This document shows, piece after piece, positions 21,410 through 33,900 of a stretch of DNA of 64,000 bases. This DNA comes from Mactra quadrangularis (Eukaryota; Mollusca; Bivalvia; Venerida; Mactridae), in NCBI GenBank assembly GCA_025267735.1, contig CM046295.1, positions 23,794,716 to 23,858,715 on the forward strand. Direction: 5' to 3'. The position numbers and the translations under genes were made by a program. Each line of letters begins with the position of its first letter. Position 1 is the stretch's first letter. The notes under the pieces are model-generated. The model did no database searches. It worked only from the letters and a program-made list of their open reading frames with translations, and was not told the origin of the DNA.

Positions 21410-23290
21410 GAGTGACTATTTCTAGTGCACGTAATACATTGTCATTATGTCTATAGAAATGCTTTATTAGTTGTAATTGTTAAATAATGTGTTATTTGCC
21501 CTGTAAGGAGGCAATTCACTGCACAATACTGCAAAATCTGTGTAAAAAATGAAAACCGGGCCGAAATCTGTTTTAAGGCCAATGACACTTATTTCTGCGC
21601 TATGATTAGTTGACAAAACAGGGTCAATATCAATTAAGATTATCGCATAAAATGACGGCCATCACGGCCATGGTGTTAAAACTTTTTTTTTATAAGTGCT
21701 TACTATTATGACAAAGACGACTAGTAACCATGTTTTTGACATTCTCGTTCCCAGAACCTAGTAGGATTATCAATACTTGCCTCTGGTGCCACGCGGCTAA
21801 TTTGAGGAATGAAACGTCATAATTTTGTCCGATATCGACCCATCAGAATGCTTTCGTGAAAAGTTTCGCGAGAAACGTCATCTGGTGCTTAATCTATAAA
21901 CCAATTCAATTGTCGCTTACATAGCGTCTTCGTCTAAAGTTTAAGATATTGTTAGTTAATACTGTTGCCAAGGTGACATAATCTAGGGTCTATCTACATA
22001 AACATGACAGCAGTCCTGCTGTTTTATATCTTTAATCATTTGAAGGTAAAATGCAAATAGACATATCTCCTGTAGGCGAGGATGAATAAGTCCAACGATG
22101 AAATTGGTCGTAGCCATATACATATCGAGGATTGCATGCAAGACTGTAGTAACTTAATTTTGTATGCAATACACTAACTACAATCTTGCGGGCAACCCTC
22201 GATATAATCTGTATCTCTAAACTATATTTCACTTTCCTATATACTTTCTAAATACTTTCGACGTTTAGGGACCCTATCGCCAGTCAAACGTAAAATTCGA
22301 CGAACATTACATTTCTTTTGGATTTAAGTAATGTTTCCATTCGTTTTAATCTACCCGTTTACTTGATTAAAGTTTCACTCTTAACTTAGACTTTTTAAGA
22401 ACGGATTAAATCATAAAATGTTTGTGAAACGCACTTTTAAAATTTAAGATTAATGTAGAAGTTTAAGATAGGAATTGGTCGTGAAACCGGGCCTTGCTCT
22501 GCTATTGAAGAAGAAATTATGGTCGTAAAATATTTCATGACAAAACTTCACCATTGTATGTGTTTTCAGTATTGGAAACAAATCTACGATAATTTGATCC
22601 GAAATTTGAGTCCGAATTTATACAGAAAACGGCTGAATTACTGCAGCAAATGTTATCTCTTAAGCATGGAGTAAATGCATTAATATCCATATTCTTGAGA
22701 AAATGTGCCATATGATACGTTCAAAATAAGCAAAAAATACTAACTTTAGTCGAGTGACTCACCTTCCATATATGGTAAAAGATGCCCGGATGAAGTTATA
22801 GGTTTCCCCACTGTGGATTTGAAGTCATACACTCGTACAAGCTACCAACGTACCTATGTAAGACTTACAAGAACAAAATATATGTACAGTGTATATCCAA
22901 TCTGATTAAAACCTGATCTAAAATTATTGGCTCACGTACTTGCTTATTATAGATCTGTCTACTTTATATCACTGGACATGTTCAGCTTACATTCGCTTCT
23001 ATAATATTAATAACAAAAACATTTTCTTTAGTTTCTGTTTACATTATTTACGTCACATAATTTTGAAAGAGTCGTCAAATCCAACATGTGAATGAGACAA
23101 CCGTCAAATTTGCTCACAAGCCTTCGTCTAAAAATGGAAATTACGAATTCAGTATGCTATTAGCGTTTCGTCTAGATGGAAACTACAAATTGATTGGTTG
23201 ACACAAAGGTAATCTCGACATGACTCCTTAAGCGATCACAAAAAATCCTATATGAGGTATATAGGAGATTGAGTGCATATCAAACTTATT
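21410..23290. other. No recognised gene; one short palindrome
   Basis: The only structure seen is an inverted repeat at about 22118-22205 (ATATCGAGGATTGCATGCAAGA answered by CTTGCGGGCAACCCTCGATAT). Upstream exons of the METTL25-like gene, which should carry its SAM-binding core, could not be found here. Confidence 0.45.
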
Positions 23291-24184
23291 TTATTTGTAG
23301 AGCAAGATGGCACAAACAGTCTTCACAAGAACACTTTCTGCATATGATAAAAGTGGCTTACAGAGCAATACTGGAATACTGCATAGAAAAAGGTTCGTAG
23401 GTTTTGGTCCAAAAGGTTTTAACGAGGTGTGATTTAGATACAAAATCTTTACTGACAAGACCTTTAATGACAAGGCGCCTAAAATACACAACAGTTACTG
23501 TATGAATGCAGTTATACATTTGCTCAATTATATCAGAAATAATGATTTTAATGTTGATTATTCTCCGAATAGCGGGAATATCCTTAGCTTTTTATGCAAC
23601 ATTTTACATTTGCATGTACTTAAGGGATTTACTTGAAACTTCCACATGTTTTGGGATTCCAATGGAGGTCACATACTAAGTTGTGTAACTTCAGCATGCA
23701 CCCTTTTATACTTAGAAAGAAGTTCTTTGTAAAAAAGTTTTGATTGCAATTATTTTAAATTCAACCAATGAAAAAAACCACCTTGGATTTCATTTGATTC
23801 AAATGAATTGTATATCCATAATCGAATTTGTTTTCATGAGTACACTAAATTGTCGAGCTTGCCGTCCGTGAATTTCTCTTAATTAAAACTATATATTATT
23901 TATACTTCTTATGAAATCACTGTGATGTCATAAAATCTTCTTGTCGTTATTGGAAACTTAATTGCGAATGTAGTACTTTTCAGTTTCATCAAGGTGCGCG
24001 TATAATGCCCATAAAGCTCATGTTCGTTCTTCGTTTGCAATGAATTTTGTTGTAAATGAAATAAGCCTATTGTATTTATTTTATTACAAGTATGTTACAA
24101 GTGTGCTCTGAAAGTTATCTATCATATGAAATTTTAGGAAAACAAATCATGCATACTATATGTACAAGTAATTTTGCTACAATT

Positions 24185-24365
24185 ATTGCTTATTATTGTA
24201 ACTTAATTTACGTCATTTGTAGATAAACTGGTTAATGCCGAGTTATAATAAATCAAAACTGTTATTGTAACTTGATTTGAATCATTTGTTGATAAACTGG
24301 TTAATGCCGATTAATTGTAACTTGTTTTGTCATTTTTAGATAAACTGGTTGATGCTGATTTATTG
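24185..24365 (+). repeat. Short tandem repeat, about 65 bp, three copies
   Basis: TTTGTAGATAAACTGGTTAATGCCGA recurs three times with the flank TATTGTAACTT(G/A)ATTT. It lies in the intron before the second METTL25-like exon. Confidence 0.8.
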
Positions 24366-24654
24366 CATTCTATTAGATACCTATTAAATACCTATTTTCT
24401 ATCTTAAAGTAAAGTGTTTTCTGTGTTTCAGGGGATGGAATCTTTACACTTAAGAAAACAGCTCGAAAACAAGCACATAAAGACAATTTTGTATCGTTTC
24501 AAACTTATCTAGATGTAATATTTAAACATATTAAAGTCAATGATGCAGGTATGAAATTTTCACTTATGTTTGAAATTTATTTTGCATTTAAACATGTCAA
24601 AGTAAAACATCTAGGTAGGATGATTTAATTTTTATTTCATTACAATGTACGATG

Positions 24655-24965
24655 AAACCGCCCAGCTCAGTTGGAAGCACGAAAGTTAACTAATGAAAGG
24701 GTCGTGGGTTCTATTATCGGGCTAGACTAACTTTCATGGAGATTGGTCATAAGATAATTTCTACAGATATTCTCTCCCTTACCACTGACTCTTAATCATA
24801 TAGTTCAGTTGTCAGTCACTGACAGCAGTATTAGCCTGGTAACTGATTAACCGCTAAATCCAGAGATTTAGCCTTTCCAGGAACGATGAGTAGGTTGACT
24901 GACCGCCGTGATATGACATATACAATATGTTGTTACGGAGTAAATCCCATCAAAAATGTACGATT
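24655..24965 (+). repeat. SINE-1, full length, diverged
   Basis: Head GCCCAGCTCAGTTGGAAGCACG, body CAGTCACTGACAGCAG, tail TGTTGTTACGGAGTAAATCCCATCAAAAATG. It sits in the intron between the METTL25-like exons. Confidence 0.8.
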
Positions 24966-26384
24966 ATTTAACTTATATCTCAAACTTTGGTCCTTTGATC
25001 TAAACCTCAAATATTTGATCAAATAACCATAAGTAAGACAACTGACCACTGCTTTATGTCTTAAAAATGTTTTATTATAAAATAGTACATAACATTACTG
25101 TTTTTTCGCGAGTATAGTCCGACAAAGTATTTTTTTATAATTAAAACAAAATTAATTGTTCAGTACATGTTTCTTTCCGAAAGCTTTCGTTAAAGCGCGA
25201 TTTACAAATTAAGACAAAAAGATAGTAGGTACTGAGTTTAATATATTCTTACATAAAGGCGAAGCTCAGGTTATTATTGTCGGACTATATCTTATGCTTT
25301 TATGGTATTTATCCTAATGGGATATTTTACTCACTGGCGCAATCTTTGTTATTATTAACATAAATGTATGTATGTATGTATACTATCATTTTACTATTAT
25401 AATATTTTAGATTCTGCTTCTAATCACTACGAATTGTTTCAATAGAAGATGTTTGAAGCTCATAAGTTATTTGAATCAAATTTCAGTCTTATCGAGCCAT
25501 TTACAGTAAGTGACTTTGATTTTTATTGTACAATTTTATTTCAGCTTGATAACAAAACGAGTTCAGGAACATCGTAAAGTAATCACTCTTTAATCCGTTT
25601 CCTTGTTCCACAATTCATAGCAGTAATGATTAAGTTTCTTGCTCAAGGAAACGATATAAAGGTTTTACGTGTGATTCGGATCAACGTAGATCTGGCTATC
25701 CAACGATAACAAGTCTTACCTGGCCATGTCCACTCCTTAATTATTTTATTTCTATTACATTAAGAAGTCGACTGTGTAATGTGCAATCTGGGGTTAATTT
25801 TTAAGTATTTTAAGCCGGATCTTTCAAGGAAAAAAATCGGCTTATACTTTGGCGAAACCCAGGCGGGCAGATGAGCGGAAGGGCGGGCGGGCCTGTGAGT
25901 GGTCGGGCGGACGGACGGTCGGGCCTCCGATGTCGCTAACAATCGCGTTAAAGTGTTTTTACCGTATATTTCTGCCATTTATTGTCAGATCTGTATGAAA
26001 CTTCATACAATGATAACGTACCATGCGATAAACAGAATTAGAATTTAACCACATCTCTACCTGGTTTTTTTGGATTACATTTGTATTTCCCTTTGTGATT
26101 TTTGCGTCAAAGTATTTAAATCCGGCTTTAACGTGTTTTCCACATTACATTTCTTGTTGGTGAATAAAATGAGGCTATTCTGTCTTAATTTTGTGCAATT
26201 CTTCTGTTTTCAATTGCTTCAATTTTTTCTGGCGAATAGGATCACAATGCCTCCTTCCAACCTCTAAGGAATATTTTGAATTGGAATGGGTGCCAAAATT
26301 GTCATTTTATGTCAACTTTTTTATTTCTAAGTGGAATTTATTTAATTCGATTTAAACACTTATTCAACTCATATTACAGACATT

Positions 26385-26600
26385 TTGAGGGGAGGTTATA
26401 CCTTTCCATGATAATTTGACAATTATGTCAATTTTTCTCCATTTATAAGGTATATGAAAAAAGGTCTGGCCTTGTAGAGGTAGGTGAGTACTGGTTAAAG
26501 ACAAGGGTCCAGGAAAGTTAAGTTAGGTGTGCTGGATGCCTTAAAATAACCAAAAGATGTTGACACGGCTTTTAACCCAGTATAAATAAATAAATAAATG
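26385..26600 (+). repeat. SINE-2, 5' truncated
   Basis: Begins at GAGGGGAGGTTATACC and runs through GGGTCCAGGAAAGTTAAGTTAGG to an AATAAATAAATAAATG tail. Lacks the tRNA-like head. Confidence 0.75.
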
Positions 26601-26869
26601 AAAACGTGACACAGTAATTTAGTTATGATATAATGTTGATAAAGGTATAAAATACAAATTTATTTTTTCAGGGTTTACAGTATTTACTTCAACCTGTGAT
26701 TGAATCTATAATCTATAATGATAGATTACATTACTTGAAGGAAATGGTTTCCAGGGCAACATTATACCAATATTTGATGAATTTATATCACCACGAAATT
26801 TAGTTCTTACTGCAAATAAATAATTTGATATAGGAAGTTTTAATTAGTTATATTTTCTTTTTTACATGT

Positions 26870-27265
26870 TAAATGGATATACTGACAAATGACTGTGCCA
26901 AAAGTATAGAACCAAGTTTAAAACAGTATTAAGAACGTAAGAAATAACTTACTAATAACATTTGTCACTTATAACATTTAACTGAACGAATTAAAACATG
27001 TGGCATACACATTGTTGAAAACGAAAGTAGTATACTGAGGGAATCACCAAGCTATTTCAGATTTGTTATATGTCGAACTTGCTGAAATTAAACATTTTCT
27101 TGTCTGTTCAACATTCTTAGGCAGTTAGGATGTCTTTTTAATAGAATTATACTAATGTTGCACAATAACAAGCTCTAGTATCTTCTAATCAGTACACGCA
27201 TATTTTACCACTTATTTAGTTTTAGCTAACCTGACGCACATGGGTTTAGTTAGGAAAGACCCAAA
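26870..27265 (+). repeat. Interspersed repeat, copy at 48897-49300
   Basis: Collinear over about 400 bp with 48897-49300 in the same orientation (for example CAAATGACTGTGCCAAAA(G/A)TATAGAACCAAGTTTA). No ORF, no clear terminal repeats. Confidence 0.75.
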
Positions 27266-27369
27266 GTATTTCTCGTGTTGTACTCTCAGTTATGAAAAAT
27301 ATAATTCTAAATCAGGAAATATGAAGTTGAACTTTTCCTGTATATACCTTTAACAAATTTTCTTTTTTG

Positions 27370-27800
27370 TATTGTGTCTTTGTTCCTCGTGCGCCATGCG
27401 TCATTTGAAATCATCTTGTCAAAAATCTTGAGCCCACAGTCACCAAATTTGGCAAGTAGCACCACTTCAATGTAATCTTTAAGTATAATTTAAATTATGA
27501 CCCTGGAGGCATTATTAACCTGTCCCAGCGGTCTGAAGTTTTTATTAAAGAAATGTTGAATAAATTCGTTCCCACTAACTGTTCGACCTAGAGCTTTCAT
27601 ATTTGGCACGTAGCATCACCTCAACTTTTTCTCGAATTCTAATTGGTCGAAAGCTTTGATATTTGGAATATGACTTCAAGGTCACAATTATCATACACTA
27701 AAGAATGAAAGTATTAATAGATTCGTGTCAGATGTCCTTAAAACCTAGTTCTTAGGTGAGCGATCCAGGGTCCTCGGGACCCCCTTGTTGGAGTTTGTAA
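27370..27800 (+). repeat. Molluscan-style interspersed repeat
   Basis: Contains CATATTTGGCACGTAGCATCACCTC and GGTGAGCGATCCAGGGTCCTCGGGACC. I recognise such TTAGGTGAGCGA...CAGGGCC ends as frequent in mollusc genomes. Family not named. The sequence from 27800 to 28700 shows no gene; the minus-strand open frame at 28286-28522 has no motif or splice support. Confidence 0.5.
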
Positions 27801-28699
27801 CATGCAGTACTTTGCCATTCTTAGTTATACTACGTGTAGCAAACTTGTTCCTCCATTTATTCGAAGTAAATTTTTCTTTCTACATTTAAATCAATAAGGC
27901 CGAAGTAACGTCTCCAAATACATTTCAAACTATCCGCATAAAACACGTAAGAAACTTTTGAGTGTAACATGATTACAGTTATAACTAAATTAGTTCGTTA
28001 GTTCAGTTCCAACTTTATTTAGTGACATTTTTTTGTTGTGGAACAGACATTTCAATGTCAACATAAAAAGCAAACTATGATTATGAAATATTATACTTTT
28101 TATTTGTACTTTTCAATAATGAATTATACATATTTACAATATTTTCAGAGATTAACTATATAAACAATAAAATAGAAAAGGCGTGCAATGATATATACAA
28201 TGATGTTTTGAAACAAAACTGATCCATTGTAAAATAAACTATATAGGCTTACAGAAACGAAAAATAAGCCTATATATTCAAACTATTATATCCCTTCTTC
28301 AAACCTTATTTTCTTTTTTAACAAAGAAATGATAAATATTTCCATAGCATTATGATATTTATAAAATAAGGCCCATGGAAAAAGTTCCCTGCTTTCAAAC
28401 TGAAGAAGGTTGACTTTACCTAAGTTTGTTGAGTCCACTTCCCGAACATAACTCATAGATTTGTTCGTGGAATCCGAACAAAAATGAACTCCAAACAGAT
28501 TAAATAAAATCTCTATATGCATGCATATAGTAGAAATGTTCTTTGGGGGTTTCTTACATGTGTACTACTGTTATAAATACAATATGACCTACAGTAATAT
28601 ATTATTTGACACGCTCACCTAAGTGAGATGTAATTTTTGTTACATGTACCGGCCACCAAAGAACAGAAATGATATATTTACAATGAAACAACATAAATC

Positions 28700-28970
28700 A
28701 TACATTGTCCTCTTCCAAAAGTACGTTGAACAAATTTTTTTTGAATGAACTGATTCACATTTATTCATTTAAAAGTAACAAAGAATCTTGTAAGATAAAT
28801 CCAACATCAGCATCTGAGATAAATATAACATCAGCATTAATTAGTTCGTAAATTATGTCACACTAATAAACTTGTATTATAGTAAAGTTATTTGCAGTAG
28901 GCATGATCAGTTTTTACTCAATATTTCATTTATCCAAAAACGTTTAGAGGGCAATGTTTATCATACTACA
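28700..28970. mobile_element. Decayed Tc1/mariner-like MITE
   Basis: Body (GAACTGATTCACATTTATTCAT, ATCAGCATTAATTAGTT, CCAAAAACGTTTAGAGGGCA) matches the copy at 15878-16122. The ends are degraded. Confidence 0.55.
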
Positions 28971-29039
28971 TGTATATCTTTAGTTACTTAGTTTGAATAT
29001 TGACACAATAAGGAAAATATATATTTACAAGTCGAACAA

Positions 29040-29925
29040 AATATAATATACGCATAGAATATTTTATACACTAAATATATACACATAAACATATACACAT
29101 GAAATATATACACATAAAATATACACATATATAGCTCGTTTAGGATAACTTGAGACAAAATACAACGATACCATTTTTATACGCAGGTGGATTTAAGTTT
29201 AGTACACGTAATTATCGACTATTATCAGTGTGTTTTTGATGTATTAAATTTAGTACGAGAACACACGTTCCACGCATTAAGACATGTTTAATACTTTCAT
29301 TAAACAAAATCAGCTGACCTCCCTGTTTTGTGTAATACCTGAGTCACAAATAGGTAAACAAACTGAGTCGTTTGTCTCAAGTTATCCTAAACGAGCTATA
29401 CACATATAAACATAAATATATACACGGACATGAAATATATGCACATAAAATATATACCTATAAAATATATACACATAAAATGTATACTAATAAAAAGTAT
29501 ACTAATGAAATATATACACTTAAAAAAATACACATTAAATATATGCACATAAATACATTGAATATATACACATAAATAAAAAAGTTAAATATAAACACAT
29601 ACACAAATACATATTTAATATATGCTCATAAATAGACGCGCAATGATTATATGCACATGAATAAACACATATTAAATATAAACACATAAACAAATATAAA
29701 AAAATTATATACACATAAATAAATACAAATTAAACAAAATATGAACATTAAAAAACACATACAATATATACACAGACACATTTGAATTAAATATTTACAC
29801 ATTAAATATACACACATACACATGTAAACTTAATTACACACACACATACAATGTACATATAAAATATATGCACATATAATATATACATATACATTGAATA
29901 CACAAAAATATTTACACATAATAAG
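29040..29925 (+). repeat. ATACACATAAAAT minisatellite, split by a MITE
   Basis: About 600 bp of 13-17-bp units of the type AATATATACACATAAA, on both sides of the MITE at 29132-29398, so the array was present before the insertion. The open frame over it is an artefact. Confidence 0.85.
29132..29398. mobile_element. MITE with 28-bp perfect-type TIRs, copy 1
   Basis: Ends AGCTCGTTTAGGATAACTTG and CAAGTTATCCTAAACGAGCT are inverted, about 265 bp apart, flanked by TAT/TATA. A second copy in inverted orientation is at 31228-31494. Confidence 0.9.
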
Positions 29926-29927
29926 GG

Positions 29928-30258
29928 ACATTAGTCAGTAAATTCCCCTTTTTACTCTTTAAATATGTAGGTCCAATTAGTTGGATAAATCGGATCTAAC
30001 CCTTACTTTTCAATGTCAATTTGCCAAAATTAATCTTAAATATCTATTTTGTAAATGATTGAATTTGTTTGAAATTCAAGCTAAGTATTTTTAAGGTAAA
30101 GAAGTATCTAAATTTTATCACTTCTGTAAATATCTTCATTAACAAGAAACATGATGAAATATTTTGTTATCCTTACATAGGAATTCAATGATAAAATCCG
30201 AGGATTCCTACTGTATGGATCTATTTACCAATTGGATTGCTTCAGGTCCCTAATTATA
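29928..30258. mobile_element. MITE, AGGGACTTTAGTCAG family, copy 1
   Basis: AAGGGACATTAGTCAGTAAATTCCCC at one end and TTCAGGTCCCTAATTA at the other, with a shared core (CAAGAAACATGATGAAATATTTTGTTAT). Other copies are 43117-43475 and 46115-46487. Confidence 0.75.
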
Positions 30259-30755
30259 TTCTATACACATATTTTATAAACATGTTCACATAAAATCTGA
30301 GCAACTAACCAACTAAACTATAAAATCAACAATCAGTTTGATATGATGACAAACATGGTATCAACGTAACAAAACATGAGACAAACATGAAACAATTTTC
30401 AATAAATATAATGTATGAAACTAACATGGGAGGATAATAGAAAAACACATAAATGAATAAACAATATTATAACTAAGATGAATTAAGATAGCTAAAATAG
30501 CGAAGCTTTTATACAAAGAAACATTGTCTCAATAGTCTTGTCTTTGATATCCCCAATGCATGTATAGGAATATTGGGGTATCACAATATATTTGACACTC
30601 TATAATAGTAAAGTAACGGCGATAGGGTATATCTGAAACTCTGCAGTCAGAGAGTGTAGTCTGGCTTCTACAGTCAGAACGCAGAACTTTGGACGTGAAT
30701 CGTAGACGAGCAACGGACTAGGAGGTTACTGGAATGTCTTGTATATTTCATGTCT

Positions 30756-30761
30756 TTATTA
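30756..30761 (-). terminator. Candidate poly(A) signal of gene B
   Basis: AATAAA on the minus strand about 75 nt after the stop codon at 30836-30838. Position is plausible for a short 3' UTR; other AATAAA hexamers lie further downstream in this AT-rich DNA. Confidence 0.4.
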
Positions 30762-30835
30762 CAATATTGGAGAATCACAAAGTCTTGTATATTAATTGAG
30801 TCTTCTTTTATCACCAACATGATTTGTGGTCTCCT

Positions 30836-30919
30836 TCAAGTTAGTGATGAAAAGTTAGAATAAACATCACATCTTTCTAGATGAACGTTGATACAATCAT
30901 GACAGAATTTAAACTGTTC
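30836..30919 (-). CDS. Gene B exon 21: end of D2 and stop
   Basis: Acceptor TATTTCAG, then 27 codons EQFKFCHDCINVHLERCDVY plus seven more, and TGA. EQFKFCHD is the helix that closes every PTP domain, in frame with the previous exon (VNNQ|EQF). Confidence 0.88.
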   Translation of the reverse strand, partial: EQFKFCHDCINVHLERCDVYSNFSSLT

Positions 30920-33900
30920 CTGAAATAAACATCATACAAACATATATAGTACGTACAAAAACACCACAATGTTTATAATAACAATAGAATGAACTGACCC
31001 ACGATAGGGGATGGCCAGGATGACAATAACATATGTGGTTTATGAGTGTCTTGTTGGTGTAATGGTGCCGTTACAAGCATGATTTACCGAGGGGTGGTGG
31101 TTTATCCATCATGTTTATTATATGAATTACACACATTTTATTTTCAATAGCGCCTACCTCTGAAATGGATTGTTTCATTTTTATTATTTACACAAACACG
31201 TTTTGTTTTTGTACACACTATAGGTATAGCTCGTTTAGGATAACTTGAGACAAACGACTCAGTTTGTTTACATATTTGGAACTCAAGTATAACATAAAAC
31301 AGGGAGGCCAGCTGATTTTGTGTAATAAAAGAATTAAACATGTCTTAATGCGTGGAACGTGTGTTCTCGTACTAAATTTAATACATCAAAAAACACACTG
31401 ATAATAATCGATAATTACGTGAACTAAACTTAAATCCACCTGTGTATAAAAATGGTATCGTTGTATTTTGTCTCAAGTTATCCTAAACGAGCTATAATTG
31501 TTTTAACTTGGCGTGTCAATCTATCAAAAGGGGATTCTAACTTTTAAAAACAGTGAGGAGTCCAAACTTTAAAGTACAAAACATGCTGTGCTTTTAAAAA
31601 TAGGAATAGATGAATGTTTATATAGAAATATTATTTAGTTATCTATATGAAAACCAAGGTCTTGTTTAAATCGCATTGCAGTAACAATGAAGGGGCTAGT
31701 GAATATATTCAGAAAAATCCTTTTGAATCTATATAAAAACAAATGAGCAATATTTACACTCATATTTACTGAGCCACTTGTACTTAATAATTAATTTTGT
31801 TTTCACTAGAACAAATACTTTGAAACTGCTACATAATATTGTGGACTGTGCTACCCCCATAAACAGATGAATATAAAATTTAGAGGACAATAACGTGTCA
31901 TGTTTTGAAATTTGATTTATACACACAATTAACAGCCAACATGCATTGCACTATTATTCAATTATATAAGTATGGCAACTGAGATAAACGACTATTTCTT
32001 ATGAATGTTAACTATATTGTTTTACATTTCCATTTTTTCAACATCAAGAGTTATTTAAGTCGGACATTTCATCTTAACATCTTTCCTATTGAGCACTAGT
32101 ACTAGATTCACTTCTATCGAAAGCTATTGTCTATTTTCTCACTTAAGGAACCACGCTCTGTGTTTATTTTTTGTCCGGAATACAAAGACACTTTGTATAC
32201 AATGGACTTAAATAATAAAAAACAATAGCAGAACGTGTACACTTTGTACATCGAAAACTTCATGATAACTAGAGCTAATTCGTTTTCTTTTTTATCAGTA
32301 TGACATTGGTGTGTTCTGGTTTATACTAAATTGACAACAAGTGCTCAATTAAACTCCTTAGACTTTGTATTGCCTTTACTCCTCTTATTTCAAAATTTCA
32401 AATACAATACAATTAAACACGAGGTATTAGTCCGATTTCAGGCCATATCAAAAGGGATAAGTCTGATTTTAAACATTATAAAAAGGGTTCAGTCTGATTT
32501 CAGGCCATATCAAATGGTTAAGTCCAAGTTCAGACTATATTAGAGGGTTGAGTTCGATTTCAGGCTGTATCAAACTGGGCTTTCTCCGTAGTCAGATTGT
32601 TTCTACGAAATCAAATGAGTTACTTTTAATGGTAAATAATGTTAATTTGTACCTGATTGTTGACCGCTAGAGGTCGCTTCATTTTGATTTGTCTAACAGT
32701 GTTCGATATACTGACTTCATGACAACACTCAATTTTCTCTAGAAGTACACATACCAAACAAAACAATCCACTCCTTTCAGCACCATTTCTAAAATACGGA
32801 AAACATAAATAAAGGATATAATGTTATAACTGGTTGATGATGTCTCATAAACTTCAAAATTTACTCAAAGACATGCTGGGTTTATTTTCTTAAATGTTCT
32901 TACGAAATGGTTTAATTATTATAAAATGGTTATAATATCAATTGATTTTAGCATTACAATAATTTACAAATGTATATTTATTCACATAAAGAATCCATCT
33001 GCAAAATTGATAACAATACTGATACATGTGTTTACCTATTCTATTGTAAGTATTGGCAATTCTAGATTTTGGCAAAATTCGTAAAAGTGATTTTATATTA
33101 GAAAACACTTGGAACGTGCATAGACCTTAAGTGTATTTCATATTCAAATTTAGGGGAAACCCCACTCCAAAATGTGGTTTCCTACTGAAATAAGGAAAAT
33201 TGACAACCCTTTTATAATAGCTTTAATCGGAGTAATGTTTAATTTGGGTCTTAAGTTCAAGTTCAATACTTTTTAGCACAAACATAATAGTTTTGCCAAT
33301 AAGTTAACATGAACACAGTTTGAAATAAACACCCAAAGAAACAAACATGCATAAAAAAGAGAGAAAAATAAAAATAAGAAAACAGGGAAAAGACATCACT
33401 TTAATGTGATAATAGGCAATTAACGTTTTCTCATTCAAATAGGGGGAACAGCCCCCTTGAAATGGCTGTCGTATGAATTCAGGTTAGACTGTGCCAGCCA
33501 ATGTTCATTCTTATGCTAATAATTAATAATCTTATTTACCTACGTGGTTATAAATTTCATTCCAGATAAAACTTTTATACTTACAAGCAGTGAACAAGTA
33601 CAGGAGATTCTGGGTCAGATTTTTGAATCAGTGACGTCATTTCTGTCACAAACTGTAAGAATTCAACTACATCCGGTGATACCTTTGAAGTTTGAAGCCA
33701 TCGTGAGAATTGTACACACGTGACGTCTACTTGTTCAGATTGAGTCTGTAAAAACACACAATGGAATAACCTAATGTCGATATGTAAAATGTAATAAAAG
33801 TTAATTACAGACATTTCTAGGAAACAAACAATACAATAAAATGAAAAATACTCAAATAAACAACAGCAGAAGAAATTAATCGTGTTTACATTAACACAGA

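Larger units (their letters stand above)
23301..26823 (+). pseudogene. METTL25-like methyltransferase, C-terminal exons with two breaks
   Basis: Four plus-strand exons with matching phases: 23301-23392 (includes MIKVAYRAILEYCIEKG), 24432-24548 (GIFTLKKTARKQAHK, then FVSFQTYLDVIFKHIK), 25411-25505 (MFEAHKLFESNFSLIEPFT) and 26672-26823 (LLQPVIESIIYNDRLHYLKE, then NIIPIFDEFISPRNLVL). The last motifs, a DRL-YL-E helix followed by a P-x-FD-x3-SPRN-x-VL end, match the C-terminus I know from the METTL25/RRNAD1 family, putative SAM-dependent methyltransferases. An in-frame TAG stands at 25443-25445, and one base is missing near 26741-26745 so the conserved tail lies in another frame. Upstream exons with the SAM-binding core were not found. 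It may be a decayed partial copy, or assembly errors in a real gene. An AATAAATAA follows the end. Confidence 0.6.

Noticed and set aside
25855..25925. GC-rich GGGCGG/GGACGG stretch as a promoter
   Set aside because: Short simple repeat inside the METTL25-like region; nothing else supports a transcription start.
28286..28522. 78-codon minus-strand frame considered as the last exon of gene B
   Set aside because: A proper terminal exon with the PTP closing helix and correct phase was found at 30836-30919.
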